DNA from: an uncultured Verrucomicrobiota bacterium | Lineage (GTDB): Bacteria; Verrucomicrobiota; Verrucomicrobiia; Verrucomicrobiales; Verrucomicrobiaceae | Direction: 5' to 3' | NCBI GenBank assembly: GCA_903838675.1 | Contig: CAILZI010000202.1 | Coordinates: forward strand, 1-57,910 | Length of the DNA stretch: 57,910 bases | Part shown: piece after piece, positions 49,145-57,887 of the stretch | How positions within the stretch are numbered: position 1 is the stretch's first letter | Layout of the letters: every line of letters starts with the position of its first letter | Translations under genes and position numbers: made by a program | The notes under the pieces: model-generated | What the model was told of the DNA's origin: nothing | Databases searched by the model: none | Seen by the model: the letters and a program-made list of their open reading frames with translations, nothing else

Positions 49145-50617
49145 TTAGAACCCCACGACGTAAAAGTACTGCTGGGAGACCTTCTCGGCTTCGGGGAGGG
49201 TGATCCAGCGTTCTTTGTAGCGTTCGCCCCAGCTGTCGCTGAAGGCGATTTCGTTGGTGTCCTTGTTGTAGCCGACGATGAGGACGACGTGGCTGGAATT
49301 TCTGTCCGGGCCCAGATTGCTGGCGGCGGATTCCTCCGTGACCTTGGTTTTCCATGAGGCCCAGTTGGTGACGTCCTTGCGCTCCTTGGTGCGTTTGTTG
49401 GCGATTTTGTTGAACTCGTCCGTGCTGTAAAGGCACCACATCAGCGGCACGCCTTTGTCGATGTATTTGGCGATTTCCTTGAGCTTGAGCTCGCCTTTCC
49501 AGGCGTCAAAGGAGCGGCGCTTGTTGCGGATCTGCGGCGCGATGCCTTCGAGGAGCGCGGAGACACTGGTGCCGCCGCCAAAACCGGAGTTGCCGGCATT
49601 GGCGAGGATGTACATGTCTGCAGGGACTCCGAGATGGCGCATGGCGCGCTCGGCCGTGGCGGGTGCGCAGTAGCCTTTGGGGCCCTGGTCCACCATGGGG
49701 ATGTCGCCGACGACGACGTCACCGTTCTCACGCTTTTCGAGGTTGGCCAGGGCCTGGGCGCGGATGATTTTGTCCGTGGTGTCCTCCACCTTGCCACCGG
49801 CATCGGCAAAGGCGGTGGTGACAATCTGCACGCCGACGTACACACCTTTCGCTTCCGCCAGGAGAATGGCATGACCACGCCAGTCCCAACGCTGCACGGT
49901 CAGACGGCCAATGTTGCTCGGGCCTTCCCCAAAACGCGCCTCTTTTGGCACACCGAGCTTTTTGGTGAGGGTGTCCTTGATCGCGGCCAGATCCTTGTCC
50001 ATGGCGGTTTTCACAATCTTTTCCGCTTCGGCAGGCGGGGTGTTTTTGTCGAAATGCATTTCACCGCCGCCCTTGGCGCTGAAGAGGTCGCCCTTGTTGG
50101 CAAAGACGAGGGAGAAGCTGGTCACCTTGTCGTTCTCCGCATACATGGCCACGGAGAAAGGATGTGCGCCGAACATCTGGTAGTCGTCCTTGGTGTAGGA
50201 GCGGTAGCTGCTGGCGGTCTTGGTCTTGGACTCCTGAGGGATTTTCAGCCGGGCCGCGACGGCTTCGGCGGAGGAGGTGAAGAGCGGAGCCTCGTCAAAC
50301 ATGGGCTGGCCGACAGCTTCATTTACCGAGGCGGGCTCCAGCTTGTCATTGGGGCCGGGTTTGAAAGTGTACTTGGGAGGGGCTGCTGCTGCCGATTTGA
50401 TGTACTGCTGATCTGCTGCGGAGAGAGAGGTGATGGCGAAGGTGAACTTCTGGCCGTTGGCCATCTCGAGCGTCACGTTGGGTCCGCTGACACCGGCGAG
50501 CCTGGCCTGCACCGCCTTGCCCTGGGCGTTGGTAAAAGTGCGGAGTTCGGTTGACTGGGAGAACGCTGTGGCAAGGGACAGGCCCAGTACTAGAAAAACA
50601 TTGGCGGCATGCTTCAT
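49145..50617 (-). CDS. Secreted C39-like cysteine peptidase with N-terminal SHD1-like domain
   Basis: A 490-residue exported protein. The signal peptide (AANVFLVLGLSLATAFSQST) leads to an SHD1/SLA1-like beta domain (RTFTNAQGKAVQARLAGVSG, about 26-45). A large central region without clear family follows, then a C-terminal papain-fold C39-type domain from about residue 310. It has DQGPKGYCAPATAERAMRHL with the catalytic Gln and Cys, SSHVVLIVGYNKDTN with the His, and FSDSWGERYKERW with the Asp. SHD1 domains are frequent in secreted planctomycete/verrucomicrobial proteins. Proteolytic role is inferred from the intact Cys-His-Asp set. It is on the same strand as glgC but separated by 54 bases; no terminator seen between them. 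Confidence 0.83.
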   Translation of the reverse strand: MKHAANVFLVLGLSLATAFSQSTELRTFTNAQGKAVQARLAGVSGPNVTLEMANGQKFTFAITSLSAADQQYIKSAAAAPPKYTFKPGPNDKLEPASVNEAVGQPMFDEAPLFTSSAEAVAARLKIPQESKTKTASSYRSYTKDDYQMFGAHPFSVAMYAENDKVTSFSLVFANKGDLFSAKGGGEMHFDKNTPPAEAEKIVKTAMDKDLAAIKDTLTKKLGVPKEARFGEGPSNIGRLTVQRWDWRGHAILLAEAKGVYVGVQIVTTAFADAGGKVEDTTDKIIRAQALANLEKRENGDVVVGDIPMVDQGPKGYCAPATAERAMRHLGVPADMYILANAGNSGFGGGTSVSALLEGIAPQIRNKRRSFDAWKGELKLKEIAKYIDKGVPLMWCLYSTDEFNKIANKRTKERKDVTNWASWKTKVTEESAASNLGPDRNSSHVVLIVGYNKDTNEIAFSDSWGERYKERWITLPEAEKVSQQYFYVVGF

Positions 50618-50671
50618 GGATACGCTTTTAACGCATCCGCCGCTGACAGTGTTAGTACTATTTTGGGCGCC

Positions 50672-52006
50672 TTAGATCCACGTCCCGGACGGGATTATGG
50701 CGTCTTTCGGTATGCAGATGATGCCGTCGCGAATGTAGAAGTTTTCACCGTCCATGTTGTCCGGCTTGCCTTCGGGAGTGATGACCACGTTGTCCCCGAT
50801 GTGGACATTCTTGTCGATGATGGCGCGTTCGATGCGGCAGTTGCGGCCGATGCCGGGAGGCGGGCGGTTGGGGTCGGTGCCGACGGCGCCTGCATAGTAG
50901 TCCGCACCCATGATGATGCAGTCACGGATGGTGGTGCCGGGTTCGATCTTGGCGCGCAGGCCGATGACCGCCGTTTCAATGTGGGCGTCCGTGAGCACGC
51001 TGCCGTCTGCAATCAGAGCACCGCGAATGGTGGCGCCGTTGATCTTGGTGGCGGGCAGAAAGCGGGCGTGGGTGAAGATAGGCGCGGAGCTTTCAAAGAA
51101 ATCAAACTGCGGCACCAGACGGCAGAGGTCGAGGTTGGCGTCGAAGAAGTTGCGGATGGTGCCGATGTCCTCCCAGTAGCCCTGGAAGTTGAAGTTGAAG
51201 ACGCGCTTGTTCTTGATCGCCGTCGGGATGATGTGCTTGCCGAAATCGTTGAGCGTGTTGTCGAGACACTCGATGAGCACGTCACGATGGAACAGGTAGA
51301 TGCCCATGGAAGCCTGGAAGCGCGCCTCGCCGGGATCAATGCCCATCGTCTTCAAAGTGGCCGGAGGGATGCGCAGTTTTTCAAGCACTTCAGGGTCCTT
51401 CGGTTTCTCGATGAACTCGTAGATCCTCCCGTTCTCATCCGAGTGCATGATGCCAAACCCTGTCGCGGCCTGGGCATCCACCGGGATGGTGGCGATGGTG
51501 ATGTCCGCATTGGTGGCGACGTGCTGGCGCATGAGCATGCGATAGTCCATGCGGTAAAGCTGGTCACCGCTGAGGATGAGGTAGTAGTCGTAATCGCCTT
51601 CGAGGAAGTAGCGCAGGTTCTGCCGCACAGCATCGGCGGTGCCCTGATACCAGCGCTCGCCATCGGGAGTCTGCTGGGCCGCGAGCACCTCGACAAAGCC
51701 ACGCGTGAAATTATCAAAGCGATAGGTGCGGGCGAGATGGCGGTTCAGCGAGGCGCTGTTGTACTGGGTGAGCACATAGACCTGACGCAGCCCTGAGTTG
51801 ATGCAGTTGCTGATCGGGATATCGACGATGCGATACTTGCCTGCGAGAGGCACGGCAGGCTTGGCACGATTTTCAGTGAGAGGGAAAAGCCGTGTCCCGG
51901 CTCCGCCTCCCATGACGATGGCCAGAGTGTTGCGGCGTAAGAGAGTGTCTGCTTCGATCTGGACTTTGGAAGACGATGGGGCCTGTACGTTGGGTGGTGT
52001 GCTCAT
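50672..52006 (-). CDS. glgC: Glucose-1-phosphate adenylyltransferase
   Basis: A 444-residue enzyme that makes ADP-glucose for glycogen synthesis. The ATG at 52004-52006 follows an AGGA element at suitable spacing; the longer frame to 52234 runs antisense into the next gene's leader. The nucleotidyltransferase signature VMGGGAGTRLFPLTENRAKP (about 30-49) is followed by PISNCINSGLRQVYVLTQYN, GDQLYRMDYRMLMRQH and the glucose-1-phosphate lysine region EFIEKPKDPE. The C-terminal left-handed beta-helix (IRDCIIMGADYYAG, IDKNVHIGDNVVITPEGKPD) carries the allosteric site. No other glycogen genes are visible. Confidence 0.97.
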   Translation of the reverse strand: MSTPPNVQAPSSSKVQIEADTLLRRNTLAIVMGGGAGTRLFPLTENRAKPAVPLAGKYRIVDIPISNCINSGLRQVYVLTQYNSASLNRHLARTYRFDNFTRGFVEVLAAQQTPDGERWYQGTADAVRQNLRYFLEGDYDYYLILSGDQLYRMDYRMLMRQHVATNADITIATIPVDAQAATGFGIMHSDENGRIYEFIEKPKDPEVLEKLRIPPATLKTMGIDPGEARFQASMGIYLFHRDVLIECLDNTLNDFGKHIIPTAIKNKRVFNFNFQGYWEDIGTIRNFFDANLDLCRLVPQFDFFESSAPIFTHARFLPATKINGATIRGALIADGSVLTDAHIETAVIGLRAKIEPGTTIRDCIIMGADYYAGAVGTDPNRPPPGIGRNCRIERAIIDKNVHIGDNVVITPEGKPDNMDGENFYIRDGIICIPKDAIIPSGTWI

Positions 52007-52130
52007 TGTCCTAAGTTGATTGGCATTAATTCTCTGCAACAAGGGGAACAAGCAAGCGTTATCCCTGTCCAAATCTTGCGGGCTGACGCGCCTCGCAAAT
52101 TGTTCAGTTCTATCACCTTTATCCAACCTC

Positions 52131-53096
52131 ATGTCCACCCCGGCGTTTCGTTTCCCCTCCATTATCAGTGCTTGCCTGATTGCGTCCTCAGCACAGGCGG
52201 CGGTTAACTTTGAAAAAGACCTGCTCCCTGCCATTACTAAGAAATGCGTTGATTGTCATAAAGCTCCGCATGTGGAGAATGGCCAGAAGAAGGAGCCCAA
52301 GGCCGGCCTGCGGCTGGATGCCTCCTGGGCCATTCTGAAAGGCAGTGAAAACGGCCCGGTGCTCACTCCCGGTGCCCCGGACAAGAGCGGCATCTTTGAG
52401 TCCGTCACACTGCCCAAGGACGACGACGGCCACATGCCCTCCAAGGGTGAAGATCTGACCAAGGAAGAAATCGCCCTGCTCAAAACCTGGATTCAGGAGG
52501 GGGCGAATTTCGGCGGCTGGATCGGCAGCGTGGAAGGCATGCCCGCAGGCGCGCAGACGGAATCCACCAAGCCTTACAAGCCGCGCCCGCATGATCTCTT
52601 TTACACCGCGCTTGAAAAAGGGGTGAAGCCGCTCTCTGACGACGTGCTGGCCAAGGCGAAGGCCGCTGGCGCTCAGGTCTCCCCGGTGAAGGTCGAAAGC
52701 CCGCTGGTGCGCGTCGATTTCCTCACGGGGGTCTCGAAGTGCGATGACGCCAAGGTGGCCGAGATTTTGCCGCTTAAGGAAAACATCGTGCAGCTTGACC
52801 TGGGGCGCACCGTCATCACAGACGGCGCATTGAAGTCGATAGGCCAAATGCCGCGCCTGGTGTCGCTGGACCTGCGCCAGACCAAAATCACCGATGCCGG
52901 CCTCGAATCACTCATCGGTCTGAAAAAACTGGAAACCCTCAATCTCTACGGCACCGAGATCACCGATGCCGGATTGAAGCACCTGGCCAAGATCAAAAGC
53001 CTCAAGAATGTCCATCTGTGGCAGTCCAAAGCCACCAATGCAGGCGTAAAACAGCTCACCGCCGCCATCCCCGGCATCAAAGTCAGCATCGAATAA
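52131..53096 (+). CDS. Cytochrome c-like plus leucine-rich-repeat secreted protein
   Basis: A 321-residue exported protein. The ATG at 52131 opens a signal peptide (RFPSIISACLIASSAQAAVN); the earlier frame is promoter sequence shared with divergent glgC. A PSCyt-type domain has one heme c site, CVDCH, followed by a Met ligand region (DDDGHMPSKGEDLTKEEIAL). From about residue 210 to the end are four or five leucine-rich repeats, such as LVSLDLRQTKITDAGLESLI and LETLNLYGTEITDAGLKHLA. The cytochrome/LRR combination is common in Planctomycetes and Verrucomicrobiota and is usually assumed to serve envelope electron transfer or binding. Role unproven. The peroxiredoxin gene follows 22 bases later. 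Confidence 0.88.
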   Translation: MSTPAFRFPSIISACLIASSAQAAVNFEKDLLPAITKKCVDCHKAPHVENGQKKEPKAGLRLDASWAILKGSENGPVLTPGAPDKSGIFESVTLPKDDDGHMPSKGEDLTKEEIALLKTWIQEGANFGGWIGSVEGMPAGAQTESTKPYKPRPHDLFYTALEKGVKPLSDDVLAKAKAAGAQVSPVKVESPLVRVDFLTGVSKCDDAKVAEILPLKENIVQLDLGRTVITDGALKSIGQMPRLVSLDLRQTKITDAGLESLIGLKKLETLNLYGTEITDAGLKHLAKIKSLKNVHLWQSKATNAGVKQLTAAIPGIKVSIE

Positions 53097-53118
53097 CCCA
53101 ACCCATCCGTAGCCTCTT

Positions 53119-53649
53119 ATGAAAACGCGTCTCTTCCTCCTTACCACCATGTCCATGCTCAGCGCACTTTTTGGAACCGCCCATGCCGGCGAAGGCGAAA
53201 AGGTCAGTTACCCAGCTCCGGTGGTTTCTGGCATCAACCAGGATGGTGCCACGGTGAACTTCGCCGATGTGTACAAAAAGGGCCCGACGGTGGTCTTCTT
53301 CTACCCGAAAGCTGATACTCCTGGCTGCACCAAGCAGGCCTGCTCTCTGCGGGACGCCTTTGCCGATCTCTCCAAAGAAGGCGTGCAGGTGCTGGGCGTG
53401 AGCTTTGACAAGGCGGAATCACAGAAGTCGTTCAAGGCCAAGTTCACCCTTCCTTACGACCTCATCGCCGATCCTGAAGGCAAGATTGTTGAAGCCTTCA
53501 AGGTGAAGAAGATGCTCAAAGGCCTGCTCTCGCTCGCCTCACGCAGCTGCTTCCTCATCAAGGATGGCAAGGTCGTCTGGCAGGACTACTCGGCAGCCAC
53601 CGACCAGCAGGCCGCTGACATCAAGCGTGTGCTGGCTGAGGTGAAGTAA
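53119..53649 (+). CDS. Exported PrxQ/BCP-type peroxiredoxin
   Basis: A 176-residue thiol peroxidase with a signal peptide (RLFLLTTMSMLSALFGTAHA). The catalytic motif is FFYPKADTPGCTKQACSLRD, with the peroxidatic Cys and a resolving Cys five positions later, the PrxQ/BCP arrangement. LGVSFDKAESQKSFKAKFTL and a later helix complete the fold. It would reduce peroxides in the periplasm, with the membrane-anchored thioredoxin at 25.2 kb or a similar donor as a possible partner (inference). It is followed by a strong terminator, so the transcription unit ends here. Confidence 0.92.
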   Translation: MKTRLFLLTTMSMLSALFGTAHAGEGEKVSYPAPVVSGINQDGATVNFADVYKKGPTVVFFYPKADTPGCTKQACSLRDAFADLSKEGVQVLGVSFDKAESQKSFKAKFTLPYDLIADPEGKIVEAFKVKKMLKGLLSLASRSCFLIKDGKVVWQDYSAATDQQAADIKRVLAEVK

Positions 53650-53678
53650 GGGATAGCGGGTGCCAACATGAATTTTAG

Positions 53679-53713
53679 GCCGGGAGTCAGAGATGACTCC
53701 CGGCTTTGTTTTT
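53679..53713 (+). terminator. Intrinsic terminator after peroxiredoxin
   Basis: An 11-base-pair perfect stem, GCCGGGAGTCA (53679-53689) with TGACTCCCGGC (53694-53704), around GAGA, followed by TTTGTTTTT to 53713. It lies 29 bases after the peroxiredoxin stop and isolates it from fumC. Confidence 0.94.
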
Positions 53714-53754
53714 AGACTTTGGCGCTCGCCCCTTTTCCCAAACGTATCCCTGCC

Positions 53755-55179
53755 ATGAACACGCGCACCGAGACTGACAGCATGGGAGAAATGTCTGTGC
53801 CGGCGGAGGCTCTGTATGGCGCGAGCACGCAGCGCGCGGTGCTGAATTTCCCGGTCAGCGGGCGGTGTATGCCGCTGCCGGTCATTCATGCCTACGGGCT
53901 TATTAAATGGGCTGCCGCGCGTGTGCACCATGAGCTGGGCCTGCTGCCGCAGGACAAGGCCAAGCTCATTGAGCAGGCCGCCTTGGAGGTGGCCGGGGGC
54001 GGGCTCGATGCGCACTTTGTCATCGACATTTATCAGACCGGCTCCGGCACGAGCACGAACATGAATGTGAACGAGGTCATCTCGAATCGCGTGTGCCAGA
54101 TCGTCGGCAAGCCCATTGGCGCGAAAGAGCCCGTGCATCCGAATGACCATGTGAACATGGGGCAGTCGAGCAATGACACCTTTCCCACGGCGGTGCATGT
54201 GGCCGTGGCGCAGGAGTTGAACAAGAAGCTTCTCCCTGCGCTGGAGAAGCTGCAGCATTCGCTGGCGGCAAAAGGCGTGGAGTTTTGGGAGGTGCTCAAG
54301 ATTGGCCGCACGCATTTGATGGATGCCACGCCCGTGCGCCTCGGCCAGGAGTTCAAAGGGTACGCACGGCAGGCTGAGCTTGCGGTGAATCGCGTGCACA
54401 AGGCGCTCAACGCCATCATGGAACTGCCGCTGGGTGGCACGGCAGTGGGCACCGGTTTGAATTCCCACCCCGAGATGCCCGGGCGTGCCATTGCTCTCAT
54501 CGCCGCGAAGTCGGGCCTGTCCTTTCATGGAGCGCAGGATCACTTTGAGGCGCAGTCCGCGAAGGACGGCTTCGTGGAGGTCAGCGGCCAGCTCAAGACG
54601 ATTGCCACCAGCCTCTTCAAGATCGCCAATGATCTGCGCTGGCTCAGCTCCGGCCCGCAATGCGCCATCGGTGAAATCATTCTTCCCGCCACGCAGCCTG
54701 GCAGTTCCATCATGCCCGGCAAGGTAAACCCTGTGATGTGCGAAAGCCTCTTGCAGGTCTGCGCGCGGGTCATGGGCAATGACACCACCGTCACCTGGTG
54801 CGCCGCCAATGGTAACCTGGAGCTGAACGTCATGATGCCCGCGCTCGCGGCCGCGCTGCTGGAAAGCATCGGGCTGCTGACGAATGCCACCACTCTCTTC
54901 GCCACGCGTTGTGTGGACGGCATCGTGGCGAACCGGGAGCGCTGCACGAGTTTCATCGAGCACAGCCTCGCCATGGTCACGGGCTTGAATTCCAAGCTCG
55001 GCTACGACAAGGCCGCAGAGATCGCGAAGCAGAGCTCCAAGACCGGCACTCCCGTGCGCCAGCTCTGCATGGAGCGGCTCGGCGAACTCGGCATCACTGA
55101 GGCAGAGCTGAATGAGGCCCTGGATCCTGCGCGCATGACGCAGCCGGATGCGGGCATGGTGGGCGGGGGAGGGGGCTGA
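53755..55179 (+). CDS. fumC: Fumarate hydratase class II
   Basis: A 474-residue iron-independent fumarase of the TCA cycle, interconverting fumarate and malate. The ATG at 53755 gives TETDSMGEMSVPAEALYGAS, the usual class II N-terminus; the extra 12 codons upstream are not needed. Active-site segments in order: TGSGTSTNMNVNEVISNR (about 97-114), HVNMGQSSNDTFPTAVHVA with the catalytic region, KIGRTHLMDATPVRLGQEF, and the fumarase/aspartase signature SSIMPGKVNPVMCE. It ends with a short Gly-rich tail. The gene follows the peroxiredoxin terminator and runs convergent with the universal stress protein gene. Confidence 0.96.
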   Translation: MNTRTETDSMGEMSVPAEALYGASTQRAVLNFPVSGRCMPLPVIHAYGLIKWAAARVHHELGLLPQDKAKLIEQAALEVAGGGLDAHFVIDIYQTGSGTSTNMNVNEVISNRVCQIVGKPIGAKEPVHPNDHVNMGQSSNDTFPTAVHVAVAQELNKKLLPALEKLQHSLAAKGVEFWEVLKIGRTHLMDATPVRLGQEFKGYARQAELAVNRVHKALNAIMELPLGGTAVGTGLNSHPEMPGRAIALIAAKSGLSFHGAQDHFEAQSAKDGFVEVSGQLKTIATSLFKIANDLRWLSSGPQCAIGEIILPATQPGSSIMPGKVNPVMCESLLQVCARVMGNDTTVTWCAANGNLELNVMMPALAAALLESIGLLTNATTLFATRCVDGIVANRERCTSFIEHSLAMVTGLNSKLGYDKAAEIAKQSSKTGTPVRQLCMERLGELGITEAELNEALDPARMTQPDAGMVGGGGG

Positions 55180-55194
55180 TCTAACGCTGCTAGA

Positions 55195-55704
55195 TCAAGC
55201 CGGGACGGGAATCCCACTCAGTGTGTCGAGTTTCGCCTGCTGGGCTTTCCTGGCAGCCATCTTCACCAGATGGGTCTCCGGTACGGGCACGCTCGGAACC
55301 ACCAGCACGGGACGGCTGGCATGTTTGATGACCCCTGTCGTGATGCTGCCGGCGAACAGATGGTAGAGCGCGCCGTGGCCGTGGGATCCCATGATGATGA
55401 CATCCGGGTCAATAAGCCCGATCTGTTCCAGCACGGTTTCCAGCAGCAGGCCGCCAAACAAATCCGCCGTCGCCTCGATGCCATGATCAATCAAGCGGTC
55501 GCGCATGGCGAACAACTGCTGCTGCCTGGACCTGAACAAGTCCGGTGGGACAGCAGGAGGCTCAAAATCCACCACCAGCGGTTCCGGCGGCACGACGTGG
55601 ACGAGAACAACATGGCCTCCGAACGCCTTCGCGTGCGCTTCGGCTTGTTCGAGGATTTTTGGACTGACATCGGAAAAATCGATGAGTGCAAGAAAGGTTT
55701 TCAT
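55195..55704 (-). CDS. Universal stress protein (UspA family)
   Basis: A 169-residue single-domain Usp. The ATG at 55702-55704 gives the typical opening KTFLALIDFSDVSPKILEQA; the longer frame to 55788 runs into the divergent gene's leader. The ATP-binding G-x2-G-x9-G-S/T pattern is present as GSHGHGALYHLFAGSITTGV followed by SRPVLVVPSVP. It is a cytoplasmic nucleotide-binding stress or regulatory protein; its partner is unknown. Convergent with fumC (15 bases between stops) and divergent from the small membrane protein gene across about 150 bases, in which I see no other feature. Confidence 0.9.
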   Translation of the reverse strand: MKTFLALIDFSDVSPKILEQAEAHAKAFGGHVVLVHVVPPEPLVVDFEPPAVPPDLFRSRQQQLFAMRDRLIDHGIEATADLFGGLLLETVLEQIGLIDPDVIIMGSHGHGALYHLFAGSITTGVIKHASRPVLVVPSVPVPETHLVKMAARKAQQAKLDTLSGIPVPA

Positions 55705-55856
55705 AGCGTGAAAGGATGGGGGTGGTGCGCCTGAAGAGGCCCTCCTGCTGAACGATACGTTTTTCGCGCCCCCTCCGGGTGGGGACATCTGCCGGGCGGC
55801 ACACCGGCTTTTTTTTGATCGCCTTTCCAGATGGCATCGCTCAGCATGCTTTGAGC

Positions 55857-56297
55857 ATGAGCTCTTCCACCCATCCCATCTTTGTACTGGCTGTGCTCGG
55901 CATCGTGGCCACGGTGATCATGCTGATCACGGTGTTTCGCGTGCGCAGCAAGGGCCTGAAGGTGCTGCTGGTGCTGATCGGCATCGCGACGCTGACACCC
56001 GCCGGGTTCGTGCTCGTGGCCATGCATCCCGAGTGGGTGGATGCGCGCTTTCGCAGCTATAAAGCCTTTTATGATGGCATCCGGCTCGGCATGACGCGCG
56101 ATGAGGTTATGGCCCTGCAGAAGCAGCTTTACCCGGAAGGCGGCCCCCGGCAGAAACCGCGCATCATGATGGATGAATCCAACAGCCTGACGTTTTTCAT
56201 GCACCCCGAAGATCCTGACAGTCCGGCGGACTGCGAGGCCATCCTCCTGGAGCTCAAGGACGGCAAAGTGACCGCGAAAACCTATTCACCCGACTGA
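55857..56297 (+). CDS. Small membrane protein with soluble C-terminal domain
   Basis: A 146-residue protein. The ATG at 55857 is used because the longer frame from 55779 adds only non-protein-like sequence. Two helices, IFVLAVLGIVATVIMLITVF (about 8-27) and VLLVLIGIATLTPAGFVLVA (about 36-55), precede a soluble part with GIRLGMTRDEVMALQKQLYP, resembling the short SmpA/BamE-like GMTRxEV motif that occurs in small envelope proteins. I do not assign a function. The next gene, an alpha/beta hydrolase, starts six bases after its stop, so the two are probably co-transcribed. Confidence 0.7.
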   Translation: MSSSTHPIFVLAVLGIVATVIMLITVFRVRSKGLKVLLVLIGIATLTPAGFVLVAMHPEWVDARFRSYKAFYDGIRLGMTRDEVMALQKQLYPEGGPRQKPRIMMDESNSLTFFMHPEDPDSPADCEAILLELKDGKVTAKTYSPD

Positions 56298-56303
56298 CCA
56301 CCC

Positions 56304-57155
56304 ATGCCGCTCTGGAAACGCCTCCTGCGCTTCGTCGCCATTCTCATTCTCACGCCTGTGATCTTCCTTCTAAGCTGCCAGTCCAAGCTCATCTACCACC
56401 CGAATCCTTACCGGGCGGAGTATGAGACGCTGCTGCGCAGCGCCAAGGGGGAGCGTGTGCGGTTTGAGACTTCGCAGGGCCACCAGACGGCTTTCTACAT
56501 TCCCGCACGCACCCCAGCCACGGGCCTGCCGCAGACGGTCTGGCTCTGCTTCTCCGGGAATGGCTCGCTGGCGCTCGACTGGCTGAGAGACACGTCTTTG
56601 TGGGACGACCACTTTGCGTACCTGCTCGTCGATTACCCGAGCTATGGCGACTGCGAGGGCACGCCGAACCCGACGACGATTCGTGAAAGTGGCAAGACGG
56701 CCGTGGAGGCGCTGGCAAAGCGCCTGCAAACCACTGCGGCGGAGCTGCAGCCCCGCCTGGCGGTGTTGGGGCATTCCCTGGGCGCGGCGGCGGCCCTGAT
56801 GGCGGCGGATGATCTGGACCTCCGGCGCGGGGTGCTGCTGTCCCCATTCACCACAATGACGGACATGGGCCGCATCGTGCTCGGCTGGCCGCTGTGCTAC
56901 CTGAACCGGCACCGGTTCAACAACCGCAAAACCCTGGGCCACGTCGCCTCCCGGGCCGGGGCGCACATGGTGATATTCCACGGTGCGGAGGATGAAGTGA
57001 TCCCGGTGCGCATGGGGCGGGAGCTGGCGGCGGCGCACCCGCAGGCGGTGGTCCTTCATGAGGTCCCAGGCGGGCACCACAACGATCTTTTGGACCTGAT
57101 TTCACCGCAAATCGGGCGGGCGATGGCGGAGGTGGCGGCAGGCAAGCAGCCCTGA
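56304..57155 (+). CDS. Membrane-anchored alpha/beta hydrolase
   Basis: A 283-residue serine hydrolase of the ABHD13/17-like type. The N-terminal helix (LLRFVAILILTPVIFLLSC) anchors it or forms a lipoprotein-like signal with Cys25. The nucleophile elbow is GHSLGAAAALMAA (Ser of GHSLG), the likely acid is in FHGAEDEVIPVRMGRELAA, and the His lies in VPGGHHNDLLDLI. The oxyanion region is LCFSGNGSLALDWL. The natural substrate is unknown; relatives act on esters and acyl-thioesters. It begins six bases after the small membrane protein gene and is followed by the cupredoxin gene after 67 bases. Confidence 0.85.
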   Translation: MPLWKRLLRFVAILILTPVIFLLSCQSKLIYHPNPYRAEYETLLRSAKGERVRFETSQGHQTAFYIPARTPATGLPQTVWLCFSGNGSLALDWLRDTSLWDDHFAYLLVDYPSYGDCEGTPNPTTIRESGKTAVEALAKRLQTTAAELQPRLAVLGHSLGAAAALMAADDLDLRRGVLLSPFTTMTDMGRIVLGWPLCYLNRHRFNNRKTLGHVASRAGAHMVIFHGAEDEVIPVRMGRELAAAHPQAVVLHEVPGGHHNDLLDLISPQIGRAMAEVAAGKQP

Positions 57156-57222
57156 GCCACACGGTGGTTGCTTTCAGGCGCTGCTGTGCTCTGATGGGCG
57201 CTCAATCCCCACACCCAAGCCC

Positions 57223-57867
57223 ATGTCTGCGTCCTCCACTACTTCGGAAAAATCCTCCATCTGGTCTGTTCTCAATGTCATCATCGGTTCTGCCATCGGC
57301 GGAGGCGTGCTGCTGTGGGTGCTGGCCTTTATCTGTGACGGTCTGGGCTCCCTGCGCACAAAGCCAGCCGCCGCTGCTCCTGCCGCTGCTGTGGCCGCCG
57401 CTGCTCCTGCCCCAGCCCCGGGTGCCGCACCTGCCGCCGCCTCGGCTCCTGCCCCCGCAGCCGCCCCGGCTGCTGCTGCCGCAGATCTGCCAGTGCTTGA
57501 AATCACCATCAAGCCTGACGCCGCGAACCCGCTGGCCTACGACACCAAGACCATCAGCGTCAAGGTGGGCCAGAAGGTCAAGCTGACCTTCAACAACACC
57601 CACCCCACTCTGCCCCAGCCGCACAACTTTGTGCTCGGCAAGCTCGGCACCAAGGACAAGATGATGGCCATCGCCATGGGCGCCATGACGCTGGTGGACA
57701 AAGGCTACATCCCCGACTCCCCGGACATCCTCGCTCATACCAATCTGATCCAGCCCACCAAGAGTGAGACCATCGAATTCACCGTGCCTGCCGCCGGTGA
57801 GTACCCCTACTTCTGCACCTTCCCAGGGCACGTCGCTATCATGAACGGCGTCCTCACCGCTCAGTAA
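57223..57867 (+). CDS. Membrane-anchored azurin-like cupredoxin
   Basis: A 214-residue protein with an N-terminal membrane helix (SVLNVIIGSAIGGGVLLWVL, about 15-34), an Ala/Pro-rich linker of about 45 residues, and a C-terminal type I copper domain. The first copper His is in QPHNFVLGKLGTKDKM, and the Cys-His-Met cluster in YFCTFPGHVAIMNGV, the arrangement of azurin and plastocyanin-like proteins (YIPDSPDILAHTNLI also fits azurin). It would carry electrons outside the cytoplasm, anchored to the inner membrane. A respiratory partner is not visible before the window ends, but a new reading frame starts 21 bases downstream. Confidence 0.88.
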   Translation: MSASSTTSEKSSIWSVLNVIIGSAIGGGVLLWVLAFICDGLGSLRTKPAAAAPAAAVAAAAPAPAPGAAPAAASAPAPAAAPAAAAADLPVLEITIKPDAANPLAYDTKTISVKVGQKVKLTFNNTHPTLPQPHNFVLGKLGTKDKMMAIAMGAMTLVDKGYIPDSPDILAHTNLIQPTKSETIEFTVPAAGEYPYFCTFPGHVAIMNGVLTAQ

Positions 57868-57887
57868 TTTTTTACCGTCCACCAGCC

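Noticed and set aside
53539..54963. A 474-residue frame antisense to fumC
   Set aside because: Shadow frame; fumC has all family signatures on the plus strand.
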